Assembly: GCF_000372725.1 (NCBI RefSeq) | Contig: NW_005202427.1 | Span: 110,818 to 174,817, forward strand | Length of the DNA stretch: 64,000 nucleotides | Source: Emiliania huxleyi CCMP1516 | Lineage: Eukaryota; Haptophyta; Isochrysidales; Noelaerhabdaceae | Direction of reading: 5' to 3' | Part shown: piece after piece, positions 47,692-57,061 of the stretch | Position numbering within the stretch: the stretch's first letter is position 1 | Layout: every line of letters starts with the position of its first letter | Made by a program: the position numbers and the translations under genes | Notes under the pieces: generated by a model | What the model saw: only the letters and a program-made list of their open reading frames with translations | The model's database searches: none | Told to the model about the DNA's origin: nothing

Positions 47692-48860
47692 CCCAGTGCG
47701 CGCCAGTCCCGTGCCTCGCTCGTGTTGTGAGAGGGGGAGAAGAAACAAAAATGACACACACACACAGCCCAGCACAAAAAAGAAAGAACAGACACCCCAA
47801 GGGAGGGATGGGAGGAATGCACGCCGCCACCACACAGGGATTTTAAGGAGAGGGGTGTGATGCGCTAGCCGTCGCCCACCCTTGGGAGAGAAGCTAGCGA
47901 GGCGAATGACATATTCGACACCCTCGACGACCATCTCGGCTACGGTTTTCCGACTCCGGCTTCGGCTGGTAGTCGACAAGCTGCCGAGCCCAAATCACTG
48001 TGTGTGCCACATTTCTTGTTGGCTTCTAAAAATCTCTCTCTCTCTCCCTTGGGCGTCCGCCTCTCCTCTCTTCGCAGTCTCTCGCCGATTCTCGCTGCAA
48101 CCTTCATGCCACCTCGCGGTCGTCCCACTCTCGTCGTTCTCTCGTAACAACCAGCACCAACGAGGCAAACAAATCTCTCTCCTCTCTAAGGAAGAAAGAA
48201 AACAGACAACCCAAACGAGGGATAGGGGAGGAGGACAGGGTCCCCACCTGCACGAGCAGGATTTTGGAAGGACGATCAGGGGGACAGGTGGGGCTCTCCT
48301 GCTCCTGACAAGGGACACGACAGGCTCGCCAGCGCGGTGCACGGTGGAATCCCAACTCCACTGGCGGTCTCATCTCAGTCTAGCGACCTGCCTCCAGCTT
48401 CTCGCTGGCAGTCTCTCGCTACCACAGGCACACTGACACAGGGGTGGCAGGGGCGGCGGCAGCCGAGTCACCCACATACATACTATGCGGGCCTCCCTCA
48501 CTAGAGGTGCGGCCTGCGCGTGTCCTCGCCCTTGGGAAGGTCTTGAGGGGGAAGGGGAAGGCGCTGTGTGTCTGTGCATGCATGCCCATGCATGCATGCT
48601 ACCCAACGCGGCCAAAGGATATCCACCTCGAGAACCTCGAGAGATGCATGCATGTGTGAATACCCCCATCCCAGGGCCTCCAGGGCTCGCACCTCAACCT
48701 CTCACAGACCAGCGCACAGCGCCACGCGCCGTATTTTCTTCTCAATAACAAGGCTGTATGTATGTATGTAGGAAGGTGAAGAACAGTCAGGCTCGGACTG
48801 GACACCAACCCGGTATGGGTGTGAAGTGTGTCTCTCTATCTACCGCGCACTTATTCTGCC
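47692..48860. repeat. cluster of nested interspersed repeats (families G, B, E, C, F, A)
   Basis: In order: family G scrap CAGTGCGCGCCAGTCCCGTG (47695-47735); family B module i (47760-47880); diverged family E (47930-48030, ACAAGCTGCCGAGCCCAAAT); family B module ii (48055-48150); family C (48180-48280: GGGTCCCCACCTGC, GAGCAGGATTTTGG, also at 57640-57720); family F (48660-48755); family A 3' end inverted (48755-48825, with TGTATGTATGTATG tail). GCATGCATGCCCATGCATGC at 48576-48600 is a simple palindromic tract. No gene is seen. Confidence 0.75.
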
Positions 48861-50696
48861 ATGCTCGCCACACTTCGGCTTCTCGCGGCGGCGACCGCGG
48901 CCTTCTCGCCAACGTACACGCCTCGCGCACGCCCGACGATGATGGCCGCCACGCTCACCGAGCAGCTCATGGCGAAGCTGCCACCCAACGTGCAGACGGG
49001 TGGTGCGGGCGGCGCCACCACGTATGACGCGCTGCTCCGGCTCGACGACGCCTGGAGCAGGCTGCGCGCCGGTGAGCTTCCGCCGGCCAAGCAGGTCGTC
49101 TTCGACGAGCCCACCGCAGCTGTGGAGACGGCAGAGTACGATCTCGTCGTTGCTGGCGGCAACATCGGCATCCTGCTCGCCACCGCGCTTGTGCTGCGCG
49201 GGCTGCGGGTGGCGGTGCTCGAGGGCGGTGATCTGCGCGGGCGCGAGCAGGACTGGAACGCGTCGCGCAAGGAGGTGATGGAGCTCGTGGAGGCGGGCGT
49301 GCTCTCGCTCGAGGAGCTCGACGAGGTCATCGGCATCGAGTTCAACCCCGTGCGCTGCGGCTTCCAGGGCGGCGCCGACGTGTGGCTCAACGACGTGCTC
49401 AACGTGGGCGTCCGGCCAGAGGCGCTTGTCCGGTGCGCGCGCGCGCGCTTCGAGGCGGCCGGCGGAGTCGTGCTCGAGAGGACGCCCCTTTCGACGGTGC
49501 GCGTGCGGCCCGGCGCGGCGGTGCTCACCGCCGCCGACGGGCGCGAGGTGCGCGCGCGGCTCCTGATCGACTGCATGGGGCAGCGATCGCCGATCGTCGC
49601 GCAGGTGCGCGGCGGCGCGCCGCCCGACGGGGTGTGCGTGGTCGTCGGCTCGTGCGCAGACGGCTACCCAAAAGAGTTGAACACGTTTGGAGACGTCATC
49701 TTCGCGGACACGCTCACCGAGCCCGCGGCGGGCGGCGCCGGCTGCCCAACACAGTACTTCTGGGAGGCGTTCCCGGCGAGCGCGAGCGCGACCCAGCGCA
49801 CGACGTACCTCTTCACCTACATGGGGCTCGAGCCGGAGAGGCCGTCGGTGATGGACATCATGGAGGACTACTGGAGGCTGCTTCCACGCTACCAGGGCGT
49901 CGACCTCGACGACCTCACGCCGGAGCGAGTGCTGTTTGGGCTCTTCACCTCGTACAAGGACTCGCCGCTGCCCGTCCAGTTCGACCGCGTCATGCAGATC
50001 GGCGACGCGGGCGGGCTGCAGAGCCCGCTCTCTTTCGGCGGATTTGGGGCTATCACGAGGCACATCGGACGGCTCTCTGACGCCGTGGAGAGCGCTCTCG
50101 CCGCCGACGCGCTCTCGTGCGGCCAGCTGGGCCTGATCAACCCGTACCAGGCCAACTTGCGCGCCGCGTGGCTCTTCCAGGCGTCGATGCGCCCGCCGGT
50201 GCAGCAGGGCGCGTGGTCCGCCGACTTCATCTCGAAGGTCCTCGTCGCGACGTTCGAGGTGATGGAGGCGCGCGGGGAGGCGGTGATGCTCCCCTTCCTC
50301 CAGGACACGCTGCGCGTCGACGGCCTCGCGCTCACAATCGGCGGGCTGATGCTCTCGGCGCCACTGACCGCGGTCGAGATCCTTATCCGCCTCGGACCCG
50401 TCCCCCTCGCCGACTGGTTCGTCCACTTCGCCGCGATGGTCCTCGGCTCCGCCCTCGGCTCGGAGCAGAGCCGCGCGCTCGCCAAGGCTGCCGCGCCGCT
50501 GCTGCCGCCAGAGACACGATTCGAGCTCGATCGCGTTGTCGAGGGCTGGCAGTTTGGCAGCGGCTTGGACTACTCGCCGCCGCTCGCGCCCACACCCATG
50601 GATGCGGAGGCACTCGCAACGGCCAAGCGCGCGGCAGCGGCAGCGCGCGCCCACACGCCTAGAGGCGGACTCGCCGCGGCGGCGGCCGTGTTGTAA
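48861..50696 (+). CDS. plastid-targeted FAD-dependent oxidoreductase, lycopene-cyclase-like family
   Basis: The ATG at 48861 gives 611 residues. Residues 1-25 (MLATLRLLAAATAAFSPTYT) form a signal-like leader followed by a basic Thr/Pro/Arg stretch, as in bipartite plastid presequences. A dinucleotide-binding strand-turn-helix is seen in YDLVVAGGNIGILLATALVL, then LRVAVLEGGDLRGREQDWNA. Family blocks follow: EFNPVRCGFQGGADVWLNDV, ARLLIDCMGQRSPIVAQVRG, CVVVGSCADGYPKELNTFGD, TQYFWEAFPAS, LPVQFDRVMQIGDAGGLQSP, and FGGFGAITRHIGRLSDAVES. These match, from memory, a plant/cyanobacterial FAD oxidoreductase group annotated as lycopene-cyclase-like whose reaction is not firmly known. The fold suits a flavin enzyme acting on a lipophilic (carotenoid-like) substrate. 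No introns are needed. Confidence 0.78.
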   Translation: MLATLRLLAAATAAFSPTYTPRARPTMMAATLTEQLMAKLPPNVQTGGAGGATTYDALLRLDDAWSRLRAGELPPAKQVVFDEPTAAVETAEYDLVVAGGNIGILLATALVLRGLRVAVLEGGDLRGREQDWNASRKEVMELVEAGVLSLEELDEVIGIEFNPVRCGFQGGADVWLNDVLNVGVRPEALVRCARARFEAAGGVVLERTPLSTVRVRPGAAVLTAADGREVRARLLIDCMGQRSPIVAQVRGGAPPDGVCVVVGSCADGYPKELNTFGDVIFADTLTEPAAGGAGCPTQYFWEAFPASASATQRTTYLFTYMGLEPERPSVMDIMEDYWRLLPRYQGVDLDDLTPERVLFGLFTSYKDSPLPVQFDRVMQIGDAGGLQSPLSFGGFGAITRHIGRLSDAVESALAADALSCGQLGLINPYQANLRAAWLFQASMRPPVQQGAWSADFISKVLVATFEVMEARGEAVMLPFLQDTLRVDGLALTIGGLMLSAPLTAVEILIRLGPVPLADWFVHFAAMVLGSALGSEQSRALAKAAAPLLPPETRFELDRVVEGWQFGSGLDYSPPLAPTPMDAEALATAKRAAAAARAHTPRGGLAAAAAVL

Positions 50697-51011
50697 GAGG
50701 TCTTCGAGATCGTGAGTACGTGTATCACCATCACGTGTTGATTATGAGGTCTTGTGAGCAAGTCCTCCGTGTCTAGCGAGGTCTGAACGACAGGAACAGT
50801 TTTTTAGCTCTGAACAACAACAAGGCCGACGCCACACCCTGCACGCGCCACATATCCATGATGGCCACGCATCCCACTTCCCGCACACATGGCCACACAT
50901 GGCACAAGATGGACATGGACATGGAAGTGTGTCGTGTGATGGGTTTCGTGTTCGGTGAACGGTGTGAGCGTCCCCTCTTGGTCCTCAGCCTATCCCTCCG
51001 CCGCGACGAGC
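50697..51011. other. intergenic region (convergent 3' ends)
   Basis: GACATGGACATGG and CACACATGGCCACACATGG words at 50885-50925 are simple repeats. No gene is seen. Confidence 0.4.
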
Positions 51012-52517
51012 TCAGAACGGCCACGGCACGCGGTTCTGAATCCTAGCGATGGCGCCCTTGGCCGTGTCTACGGTCGAGAACCACTGCGGCGCCGTCTGGC
51101 CGAGCAGCGCCAGCAGCTCCCGCAGCTCCTCTGTCGAGATATTTGCGGATGCGAAGCGATAGCGCAAGCGGTCCAGCAGCTGCGCCATCGGCAGAGCGCT
51201 TGCGGCGCACTCCGAGCCGCGCTCGCGGTGGAGGGCGGCACGCACGGCGAGCGCGATGTTGGGAAGTTGCCGCTGGAGGTTGGCGTGTCGCACCGCCGGC
51301 GCGGCTGCCGCGGCGCTCTTCTTCGCCGCCTCGCGCAGCATGATCTTCTCGACGAGCGCCGCCGAGAGGCCTGCGAGCTTCGGGTCCGTCGCGGGCTTGC
51401 TCGAGCCCACCGCGGCCGCCTCCGCTGCGTCCTGCACCCGAGATGCCTGCGGCGCAGCCGCGTGCTCTTGCGCGGCACCTGGCTGCGCGACCAGCGCCCC
51501 TGCCTCAGGCGGCCGGTGAGGGCGCGCGATCGGCCCGCCTCGGCGAGCCCGCTCTGGGAGCAGCGCCTTCGGCGGAGCGGAATCCTGCTCGGCGTGCACG
51601 TGCTGCAGCAGCCGCGCGCGCATCTCCGCGCGGCGAGCGCCGAGCCCGGCGGCGGCAGCGGTCGCCGCGGTGCGCGACTGCGCCGGATTTGAGAGGAGAG
51701 CGACCTGCGCTCGTGCGCCCAGGTCGGCGGGCGAGACGGGAGCCGGGGTGCTTCGCGCCGACGGCGAGCAGATGAGCCAGTCTTGCACCTCGACCGCGCC
51801 CGGAATGCGCGGACCTCTCGAAGGCGGCCACACCGCCGTCACGTCGTACGCCTCTGGCCACACGCCCAGGATGGACTGCAGCATCTCGGGCGGGAAAGTG
51901 CGGCCCGTCGCGCGCTGCAGGTGCGGCTGGAGGGCGGTGAAGAGCGGCTGGTCGCCCCGCTTCCCCTGGAAGAAGAGGAGCGTGCTCTCGACCGCGATGA
52001 AGGCCTCTTCAATCTGCTGCAGGTGCGCCGGGAGACGAGGCGGCGATATGGGACTCGAGCAACGCGCGACGGCAGGCGGGGCGCGGGCCGTCCGCGGGGT
52101 GCGCTCTGCATCGCCGCTCGGCGTGGCGACAGGCGAGTCCGGCTGTGCGGGTATCTGTGCGGGCAGCTTCGACTGCGTGAGGCCGTGTGCCAGCGACTGC
52201 ATGACCGGCGTCAACGAAGCTGACCTTGACGCCCTCATGGCGGGTGCCGCAGACCGCCTCGGGGCGCACTGCGCCGGTTTGTCCGCCTCGCGCTCGCACC
52301 CACCCCCGCCCTGCGCCACGTGTGACAGCTCTGCGGAGCCGCTTCTGGCCTCGGCGCGCTCCTCGATCGTGACGAGGCCCATCTGCGTCGCTGATTGCGG
52401 CAGTTGAGCCGCTGCAGGTCTGGCAGCTTTCGCCACGCTCTTGGCACCGTCTCCAGGAGCGATGCCCAACGCACGGCGCTTCCGGCTACGCAGTCCGAGG
52501 TTCTGAAGAGTGCTCAT
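51012..52517 (-). CDS. CDT1: DNA replication licensing factor CDT1
   Basis: Loads MCM2-7 onto origins together with ORC and CDC6. The ATG at 52517 gives 501 residues. The disordered N-terminus is basic and Pro/Ala-rich, with KRRAL near residue 15, an RxL-type possible cyclin-binding motif. The middle winged-helix (geminin-binding-type) domain is at about residues 160-235: LPAHLQQIEEAFIAVESTLL, FFQGKRGDQPLFTALQPHLQ, RTFPPEMLQSILGVWPEAYD. The C-terminal winged helix that contacts MCM is at about 420-495: LPNIALAVRAALHRERGSEC, PMAQLLDRLRYRFASANIST and EELRELLALLGQTAPQWFST. Spacing of the two domains fits CDT1. I see no obvious N-terminal PIP degron. No intron is needed. The gene is divergent from the one at 52821. 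Confidence 0.82.
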   Translation of the reverse strand: MSTLQNLGLRSRKRRALGIAPGDGAKSVAKAARPAAAQLPQSATQMGLVTIEERAEARSGSAELSHVAQGGGGCEREADKPAQCAPRRSAAPAMRASRSASLTPVMQSLAHGLTQSKLPAQIPAQPDSPVATPSGDAERTPRTARAPPAVARCSSPISPPRLPAHLQQIEEAFIAVESTLLFFQGKRGDQPLFTALQPHLQRATGRTFPPEMLQSILGVWPEAYDVTAVWPPSRGPRIPGAVEVQDWLICSPSARSTPAPVSPADLGARAQVALLSNPAQSRTAATAAAAGLGARRAEMRARLLQHVHAEQDSAPPKALLPERARRGGPIARPHRPPEAGALVAQPGAAQEHAAAPQASRVQDAAEAAAVGSSKPATDPKLAGLSAALVEKIMLREAAKKSAAAAAPAVRHANLQRQLPNIALAVRAALHRERGSECAASALPMAQLLDRLRYRFASANISTEELRELLALLGQTAPQWFSTVDTAKGAIARIQNRVPWPF

Positions 52518-52820
52518 CGGAATGTTATATCACGCGGTCTCGCGCCAGAACTGCGCGGCAAATTCTGGAATTCTTTTTGAGCTAGCCTTCGATGTTACGA
52601 AACAAACAGGCGGACACACGCATTACACATCGCTCTCGGCCCCCCACAGACATCCCGCACACCCGCCGCCCCCGCGCGCGCCCCACCCCGGCCGGGAGAA
52701 AGCTGAAAGGTGCTCAGTCGGAACACCGGTGTCGAGGTCCGTGGTAGAGCAGGCGGTGCAAGTGGCTGTCGTGCTCTCCTCAAGCGTGGAGGCAAGCAGA
52801 GCGCGGTGGCGCTGCGGCTA
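52518..52820. promoter_or_regulatory. divergent intergenic region upstream of CDT1
   Basis: About 300 bases separate the CDT1 ATG (minus) and the next plus-strand ATG, so a shared promoter is likely. I could not identify specific E2F-like sites with confidence. Confidence 0.35.
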
Positions 52821-53351
52821 ATGCTGGGGGATGCAGAAGCAGACGAGAGGGAGAGCGTAGCCAAGACGGTGATCGGTCTCCTGACACCGCACAAGGCCGA
52901 CGACGCTCGTCAGCCTTGGGGCTGCTTCTCGGCCGAGCCCTTCTACGTGCACGGCCTCGAAGAGTGGAACATAGACCTTCCACAGCATCGGAACCAGTCC
53001 AGAAAGCCCTCAGATCGGAGCGATGTGGCGGAGCTGATGGCGTCCTTCCGCAAGCGTGCGGCGGCGTCTGGCACCGGGATACCTGAACACAAGCCCGGAG
53101 TCCGTGCGTCAGTCGGGATCTCGACGCCGAGCCCCAGAACGAGGCGGTCGGCGCTTCCCTCGCCGCGTCCGAGTGCCATCGAGCGAGTGGGGAGCGGGGG
53201 CGTCGTTCGGAGCCCGCGAGTCAGCCTCGAGCGCGCCAGCTCGGCCTCGGGCCGAGCCGAGCCGTCGCCAAAGCAACCACGCGACGCGCGGGCACAGCCC
53301 CAGACGCCGGGACAGCGAGCGACGGCGTGGGCCCAGACCGCACCCTGCTGA
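52821..53351 (+). CDS. hypothetical protein divergent from CDT1
   Basis: I do not recognise it. The ATG at 52821 (MLGDAEADERESVAKTVIGL) gives 176 residues. The frame is open upstream to a GTG at 52710, so the start is uncertain. The first 80 residues are protein-like: LLTPHKADDARQPWGCFSAE, PFYVHGLEEWNIDLPQHRNQ, SDVAELMASFRKRAAASG. The rest is Ser/Pro/Arg-rich and probably disordered (STPSPRTRRSALPSPRPSAI), with several SP/TP sites that could be CDK targets. Head-to-head arrangement with CDT1 suggests co-expression in the cell cycle, which is inference only. Confidence 0.45.
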   Translation: MLGDAEADERESVAKTVIGLLTPHKADDARQPWGCFSAEPFYVHGLEEWNIDLPQHRNQSRKPSDRSDVAELMASFRKRAAASGTGIPEHKPGVRASVGISTPSPRTRRSALPSPRPSAIERVGSGGVVRSPRVSLERASSASGRAEPSPKQPRDARAQPQTPGQRATAWAQTAPC

Positions 53352-53925
53352 GAGGGGCGGGGAACCCGCCGGGGTGGACCTGCCGGTGGGGATAGAAGAC
53401 AAGAGTGGTAGACGACGGCCTTCCAGATCTCCCCCAGCTGGGACGCCCGGCGCGCTATGGGAGAGAGACATGCGTTTCCGAATTCTGCGCTGAATTCTTA
53501 GGCGGCTCCCGTGGTGTACCCGTGTTAGTGCCAGTGCGCGCCAGTCCCCTTCGTTGCCAAATTCTTTTTCTTGCACTCGACGTAAAGGTCTTCTCTTATT
53601 CTTTTCTTTTTCTTTAGCGCTTGTCTGTCGTTCTCCACACCGCCGTGGCGTGGCAGACGGTGAACGAGCTAGCGTGCGGGGACAGCGGCATTGTGCACGG
53701 TGCCAAGTGCATTGCCGCTCTTAACGGAGTCGCTTAGGCGGCTCCGGTGGTGTGCCGGTGATAGTACTAGCACGCGCCAGTTCGCACCTGTGTCGAGCCT
53801 GTCTGCTGTGAGAGAGAGTTCTTTTGTTCAAATCCTTTTTCTTTTTCTTCGTGGAGAAGTCTCTTCGAAGTCTCGTCGAGGAGCGCCAGAGGAGCGCGTC
53901 CACACACACGCATGTACATATACAT
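53352..53925 (+). repeat. two tandem family G 3' ends
   Basis: Copy 1 (53497-53590) has only post-stop sequence: TTAGGCGGCTCCCGTGGTGT, GTGCGCGCCAGTCCCC, AAATTCTTTTTCTTG. Copy 2 (53635-53820) has the coding end VNELACGDSGIVHGAKCIA to TAG at about 53734, then GGCGGCTCCGGTGGTGTGCC and CACGCGCCAGTTCGC. They are about 225 bases apart in direct orientation. Confidence 0.75.
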
Positions 53926-56667
53926 ATGTTGCTTTGCCCGTTCGCTCGTCGTCCCTCCTCGCGCAAGAAGCGCAGCTGGCACTCGCGCCGATGGGAGATC
54001 AACCCGGAGAGGCTCCGGCGCGTCTTCGCCAAGCTTCCGGAGCCAGCCCGGGCCGAGCTGCTCGACCCGGACACGCTCACTCAGCTCGTTGCTGAAGGAG
54101 CTGTGCACGCGGCACTGCTGGGCGGCGGTATGGATGCGGCTGAGGCGGACCGCGTTCTGCGCCGCAAGCTGTCCCCTCCGTTCCTCGCGGCCGCCCTCGC
54201 CTTTTTCCGAGAGGCGCTCGCCGGCGACGAGCGGACACCGCCCGTGCTGCCTCGCGAGCTGGTGTACCACCAAGTGTTGCTGCCGCTGCCGCCCTCGATG
54301 GACCCGCAGAGGCAGGTGGACCCCGACGCGGCAGCACTTGTCACCGTTGCGAGGGCATGCAAGCTTCCGCGCGAGCGCCAGCCGCGAGAGGCGCGCGACG
54401 CGCGGCGGCAGAACCGCGTCTTGCGGCAATGCGATGGGTGCGGAGCATACAAGAGCTCGGTCGAGTTTTACGCCTGCTGCCTGCACGACGAGCAGCGCGT
54501 CTGCCGCGTGTGCATGCTGGCCCGGCCGGCCGAGCCCTTCGGGGAGCACCTGACGGAGGAGCGCCGCACTGCTCCCGTCCTCGCCCTCGCGTCGGCTCTG
54601 CTGGAAGCGCTTGCCGAGCGGGCGGCGCAGGCGGAGAGGCAGCTGTCCAGGGCGCAGGCGGGCGCGGGCGCCGCGTCTGCGCCTGGGAGCGGGGGGGAGG
54701 GGGGCGGCCCCGTGGGCGGCGCGGAGTGTCTGCCCTGCGACGAGCCTCCTCCGCACCGAGCCGCCGCCGCGCCCGGCATGCCTCGGAGCCGAAGCAAGAC
54801 TGCCCTCGCTGCCGCCTCGGTGGCAGGCGCGGCTTCGGCGCCACGAGCCGCCGTCGCCGCAGACGCTCCCCTCGACACCCACAAGGCGGGCTCCGCCGCC
54901 TCCGCCGCCGCACCCGCGCGCAACGGAGCGACGCCGGCAGCCGCCGCCGCGACGACGGCGTCCGCGGCTCTCGTGCGTTTCGTCTCGCTGTTCGGGCGCG
55001 TGGGGTGGCGAGGAGCGTCTTTGGCCGCCGCCGGACTCGCCTTCACCTTCACAAAGTACCAGGTGGCCATCGGCGCGACCGCCTCCGTCGCGGGCGCCCT
55101 CCTCCTTCGCTCGACGATGGTGCTTGGTGCCGGGGGCGCATTCGTCCTGGCCCTGTGGCTCTTCCTGACCGTCCTGCTGCCGGTCGGCGTCGCCCAGCTG
55201 CACGCCGTCTTCCCTTCGCTCTTTGGCGCCGTCGCCGGCGACCCGGAGCGCTGGATCTTTGAGCTCCCCATCCCAGAGCAGCTCGCAGGCAAGCACGCGT
55301 TTGGCCGCCGCGCGCGCCGCGCCGCCAAGCGCTCAGCCGCGGCGGCGGCGGCGGCGGCGGCCGCCGCCGCCGCCGAGTGGTCCTTAGAGGAGGAGCAGAA
55401 CGACCCCTCCGGCGCGTCGGCCGGGGCACCCACGGCCTCGCTGCCCGACGCCACCGGCGCGGCGGACGTCGGCGCGAAGGAAGCCCCTCCCTCCTTCTTC
55501 GAGCTGACGGCGAACACGCGCGCCGCGCTCGGCGTGGCCGGCGCCGCGCTGCTCCCGTCCATCACTCTGCTCGGCTCGCGAGGCACGCTGGCCGTCTCGC
55601 TCTGGATCGCCGCCGCGATCCTGCTACCGCTTGGGGTGGCGCGACTGCACGCGCTCTGCCCCTCCCTCTTTGGGATGGTGGCGGGCGACCCCCAGAGGTG
55701 GCTGTTTGAGACGTCGGCCAAGTCGATGGAGAAGACGCTGGTAGAGACGCGCGAGGCGATCGGCCGCCGTGCGCGCCGCGCCGCGAAGCGCGCTGAAGCG
55801 GCGGCGGCGGCGGCCGCCGCCGCCGCCGCCGCCGAGTGGAGCGCCGAGGAGCGGACAGACGATGAGTGGTCTGCGGACGATGACGACGACGCCCCGCCAC
55901 CCGTGGCCTGGTGGGAGCCGCGCCGCCCGCCGCCCGCCTCGCACGCCGCGGCGCACGGCGCGAGGGCGACCTCAGCCGGCAGCCTCCACCGGCGGGCAGC
56001 GGCGGCCCCAGAGGTGTCGCTCGAGGGCGCCCCGCCGTCTCCGTTCCGAGGCGAGCCACCGGCGGCCGCCTCGGATTCGCCGCCCGCGTTTGCTGCGCCC
56101 GACGGCATGACGGAGGAGCAACAGCTCGAGTGGGCTGTGCGCGAGTCGCTGCGGCAGGGCGAGTTCGCGGCCGCCCCAGGCGAGGGCGGAGCCCCACGCG
56201 AGGGCGGAGCCAGCGACGGGGCGGCGAGCGGGGCGGTGGCGGCGGCGCCCTCTGTGAGCTCCGGCGGAGGCGGAGGCGGCGCTGCCAAGGCGAGGGAGGG
56301 CGACCCGGCCTCGGAAGGCGGTGACAGCGCAAAGGTCCAGATGTTGCAGGGCCAAGTCGCCTCTCTGCTCGAGGTCGTGGCGAGGCTCGAGGCCAAGGTC
56401 GAGGTCCTCAGCGGCGCAGACGGCCCGCGCGGTGAGGCGCAGCCGGCGCAGGCCTCACAACAGCCGCCGGTTGCCTCGGCTCCAGCGCCACCGGCGCCGC
56501 CGCCGCCGCCAGCACTGCCGCAAGGCGAGGACGCGAGCGCGTCCGTGGCTGCGCCCGCGCCATCGGCCACGCCCGTCTCCGAGGCGCCCCCATCGCCCGA
56601 ACCACCGAGCAGCTACGCGGTGCACGGCGACGACGACTCGGGGTTCGAGAGCGAGAGCCAGGCCTGA
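53926..56667 (+). CDS. large membrane protein with Cys-cluster, duplicated membrane module and UIM
   Basis: The ATG at 53926 gives 913 residues; family unknown. The N-terminal helical region (EINPERLRRVFAKLPEPARA..FREALAGDERTP) precedes a zinc-like cluster (QCDGCGAYKSSVEFYACCLH, RVCRVCMLARPAEPFG). Two related membrane modules follow. Module 1 has FVLALWLFLTVLLPVGVAQL, HAVFPSLFGAVAGDPERWIF, RRARRAAKRSAAA, polyAla, AEWS. Module 2 has VSLWIAAAILLPLGVARL, HALCPSLFGMVAGDPQRWLF, RRARRAAKRAEAA, polyAla, AEWS. Later comes a clear ubiquitin-interacting motif, EEQQLEWAVRESLRQGE, then a leucine-zipper-like coil (KVQMLQGQVASLLEVVARLE) and a Pro/Ala tail. The combination suggests a membrane-anchored protein that recognises ubiquitin; its process is unknown. 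No intron is needed. Confidence 0.65.
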   Translation: MLLCPFARRPSSRKKRSWHSRRWEINPERLRRVFAKLPEPARAELLDPDTLTQLVAEGAVHAALLGGGMDAAEADRVLRRKLSPPFLAAALAFFREALAGDERTPPVLPRELVYHQVLLPLPPSMDPQRQVDPDAAALVTVARACKLPRERQPREARDARRQNRVLRQCDGCGAYKSSVEFYACCLHDEQRVCRVCMLARPAEPFGEHLTEERRTAPVLALASALLEALAERAAQAERQLSRAQAGAGAASAPGSGGEGGGPVGGAECLPCDEPPPHRAAAAPGMPRSRSKTALAAASVAGAASAPRAAVAADAPLDTHKAGSAASAAAPARNGATPAAAAATTASAALVRFVSLFGRVGWRGASLAAAGLAFTFTKYQVAIGATASVAGALLLRSTMVLGAGGAFVLALWLFLTVLLPVGVAQLHAVFPSLFGAVAGDPERWIFELPIPEQLAGKHAFGRRARRAAKRSAAAAAAAAAAAAAEWSLEEEQNDPSGASAGAPTASLPDATGAADVGAKEAPPSFFELTANTRAALGVAGAALLPSITLLGSRGTLAVSLWIAAAILLPLGVARLHALCPSLFGMVAGDPQRWLFETSAKSMEKTLVETREAIGRRARRAAKRAEAAAAAAAAAAAAEWSAEERTDDEWSADDDDDAPPPVAWWEPRRPPPASHAAAHGARATSAGSLHRRAAAAPEVSLEGAPPSPFRGEPPAAASDSPPAFAAPDGMTEEQQLEWAVRESLRQGEFAAAPGEGGAPREGGASDGAASGAVAAAPSVSSGGGGGGAAKAREGDPASEGGDSAKVQMLQGQVASLLEVVARLEAKVEVLSGADGPRGEAQPAQASQQPPVASAPAPPAPPPPPALPQGEDASASVAAPAPSATPVSEAPPSPEPPSSYAVHGDDDSGFESESQA

Positions 56668-57061
56668 CTGGAGGCCTGATGGTGTGTGTGTTGCGGATCA
56701 TGGTGTGTGCGGATCATGCTTCATGCGGCCGGTGAGCGCTGTGTGGCGCTTTCCCTCTTGGACGTGTGCCTCTAGTAGCAAGAGACGAACGCCACCACCC
56801 TCGCCCAGGGATTTACAACGCTGTCTTAAGGTCCGACCTGTGGGCTCTGCCTGCGCTCGGCACCGGGCACCGCCTCGGTATACAAAATGCCCCTGAGGCA
56901 CTTGGAGCACTTGGAGTGCGGTCAGTAACCTCACGCCCAGGACCGGGGAGCTGAGAAGCGCACCCAGTTGGCCGGACGCTCGGGATCGGGCTCGTACGGG
57001 CTAGAGAGAGCCCTGACCCCTAGCTAGGGGGGTTGCGCGGTCGCAGGGCCATAACACGGGT
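56668..57061. other. 3' flank with a family D copy
   Basis: GTGTGTGCGGATCATG-like words are duplicated (56690-56720). 56897-56950 holds GGCACTTGGAGCACTTGGAG, TGCGGTCAGTAACCTCACG, CCCAGGACCGGGG, the third family D copy. Confidence 0.6.
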
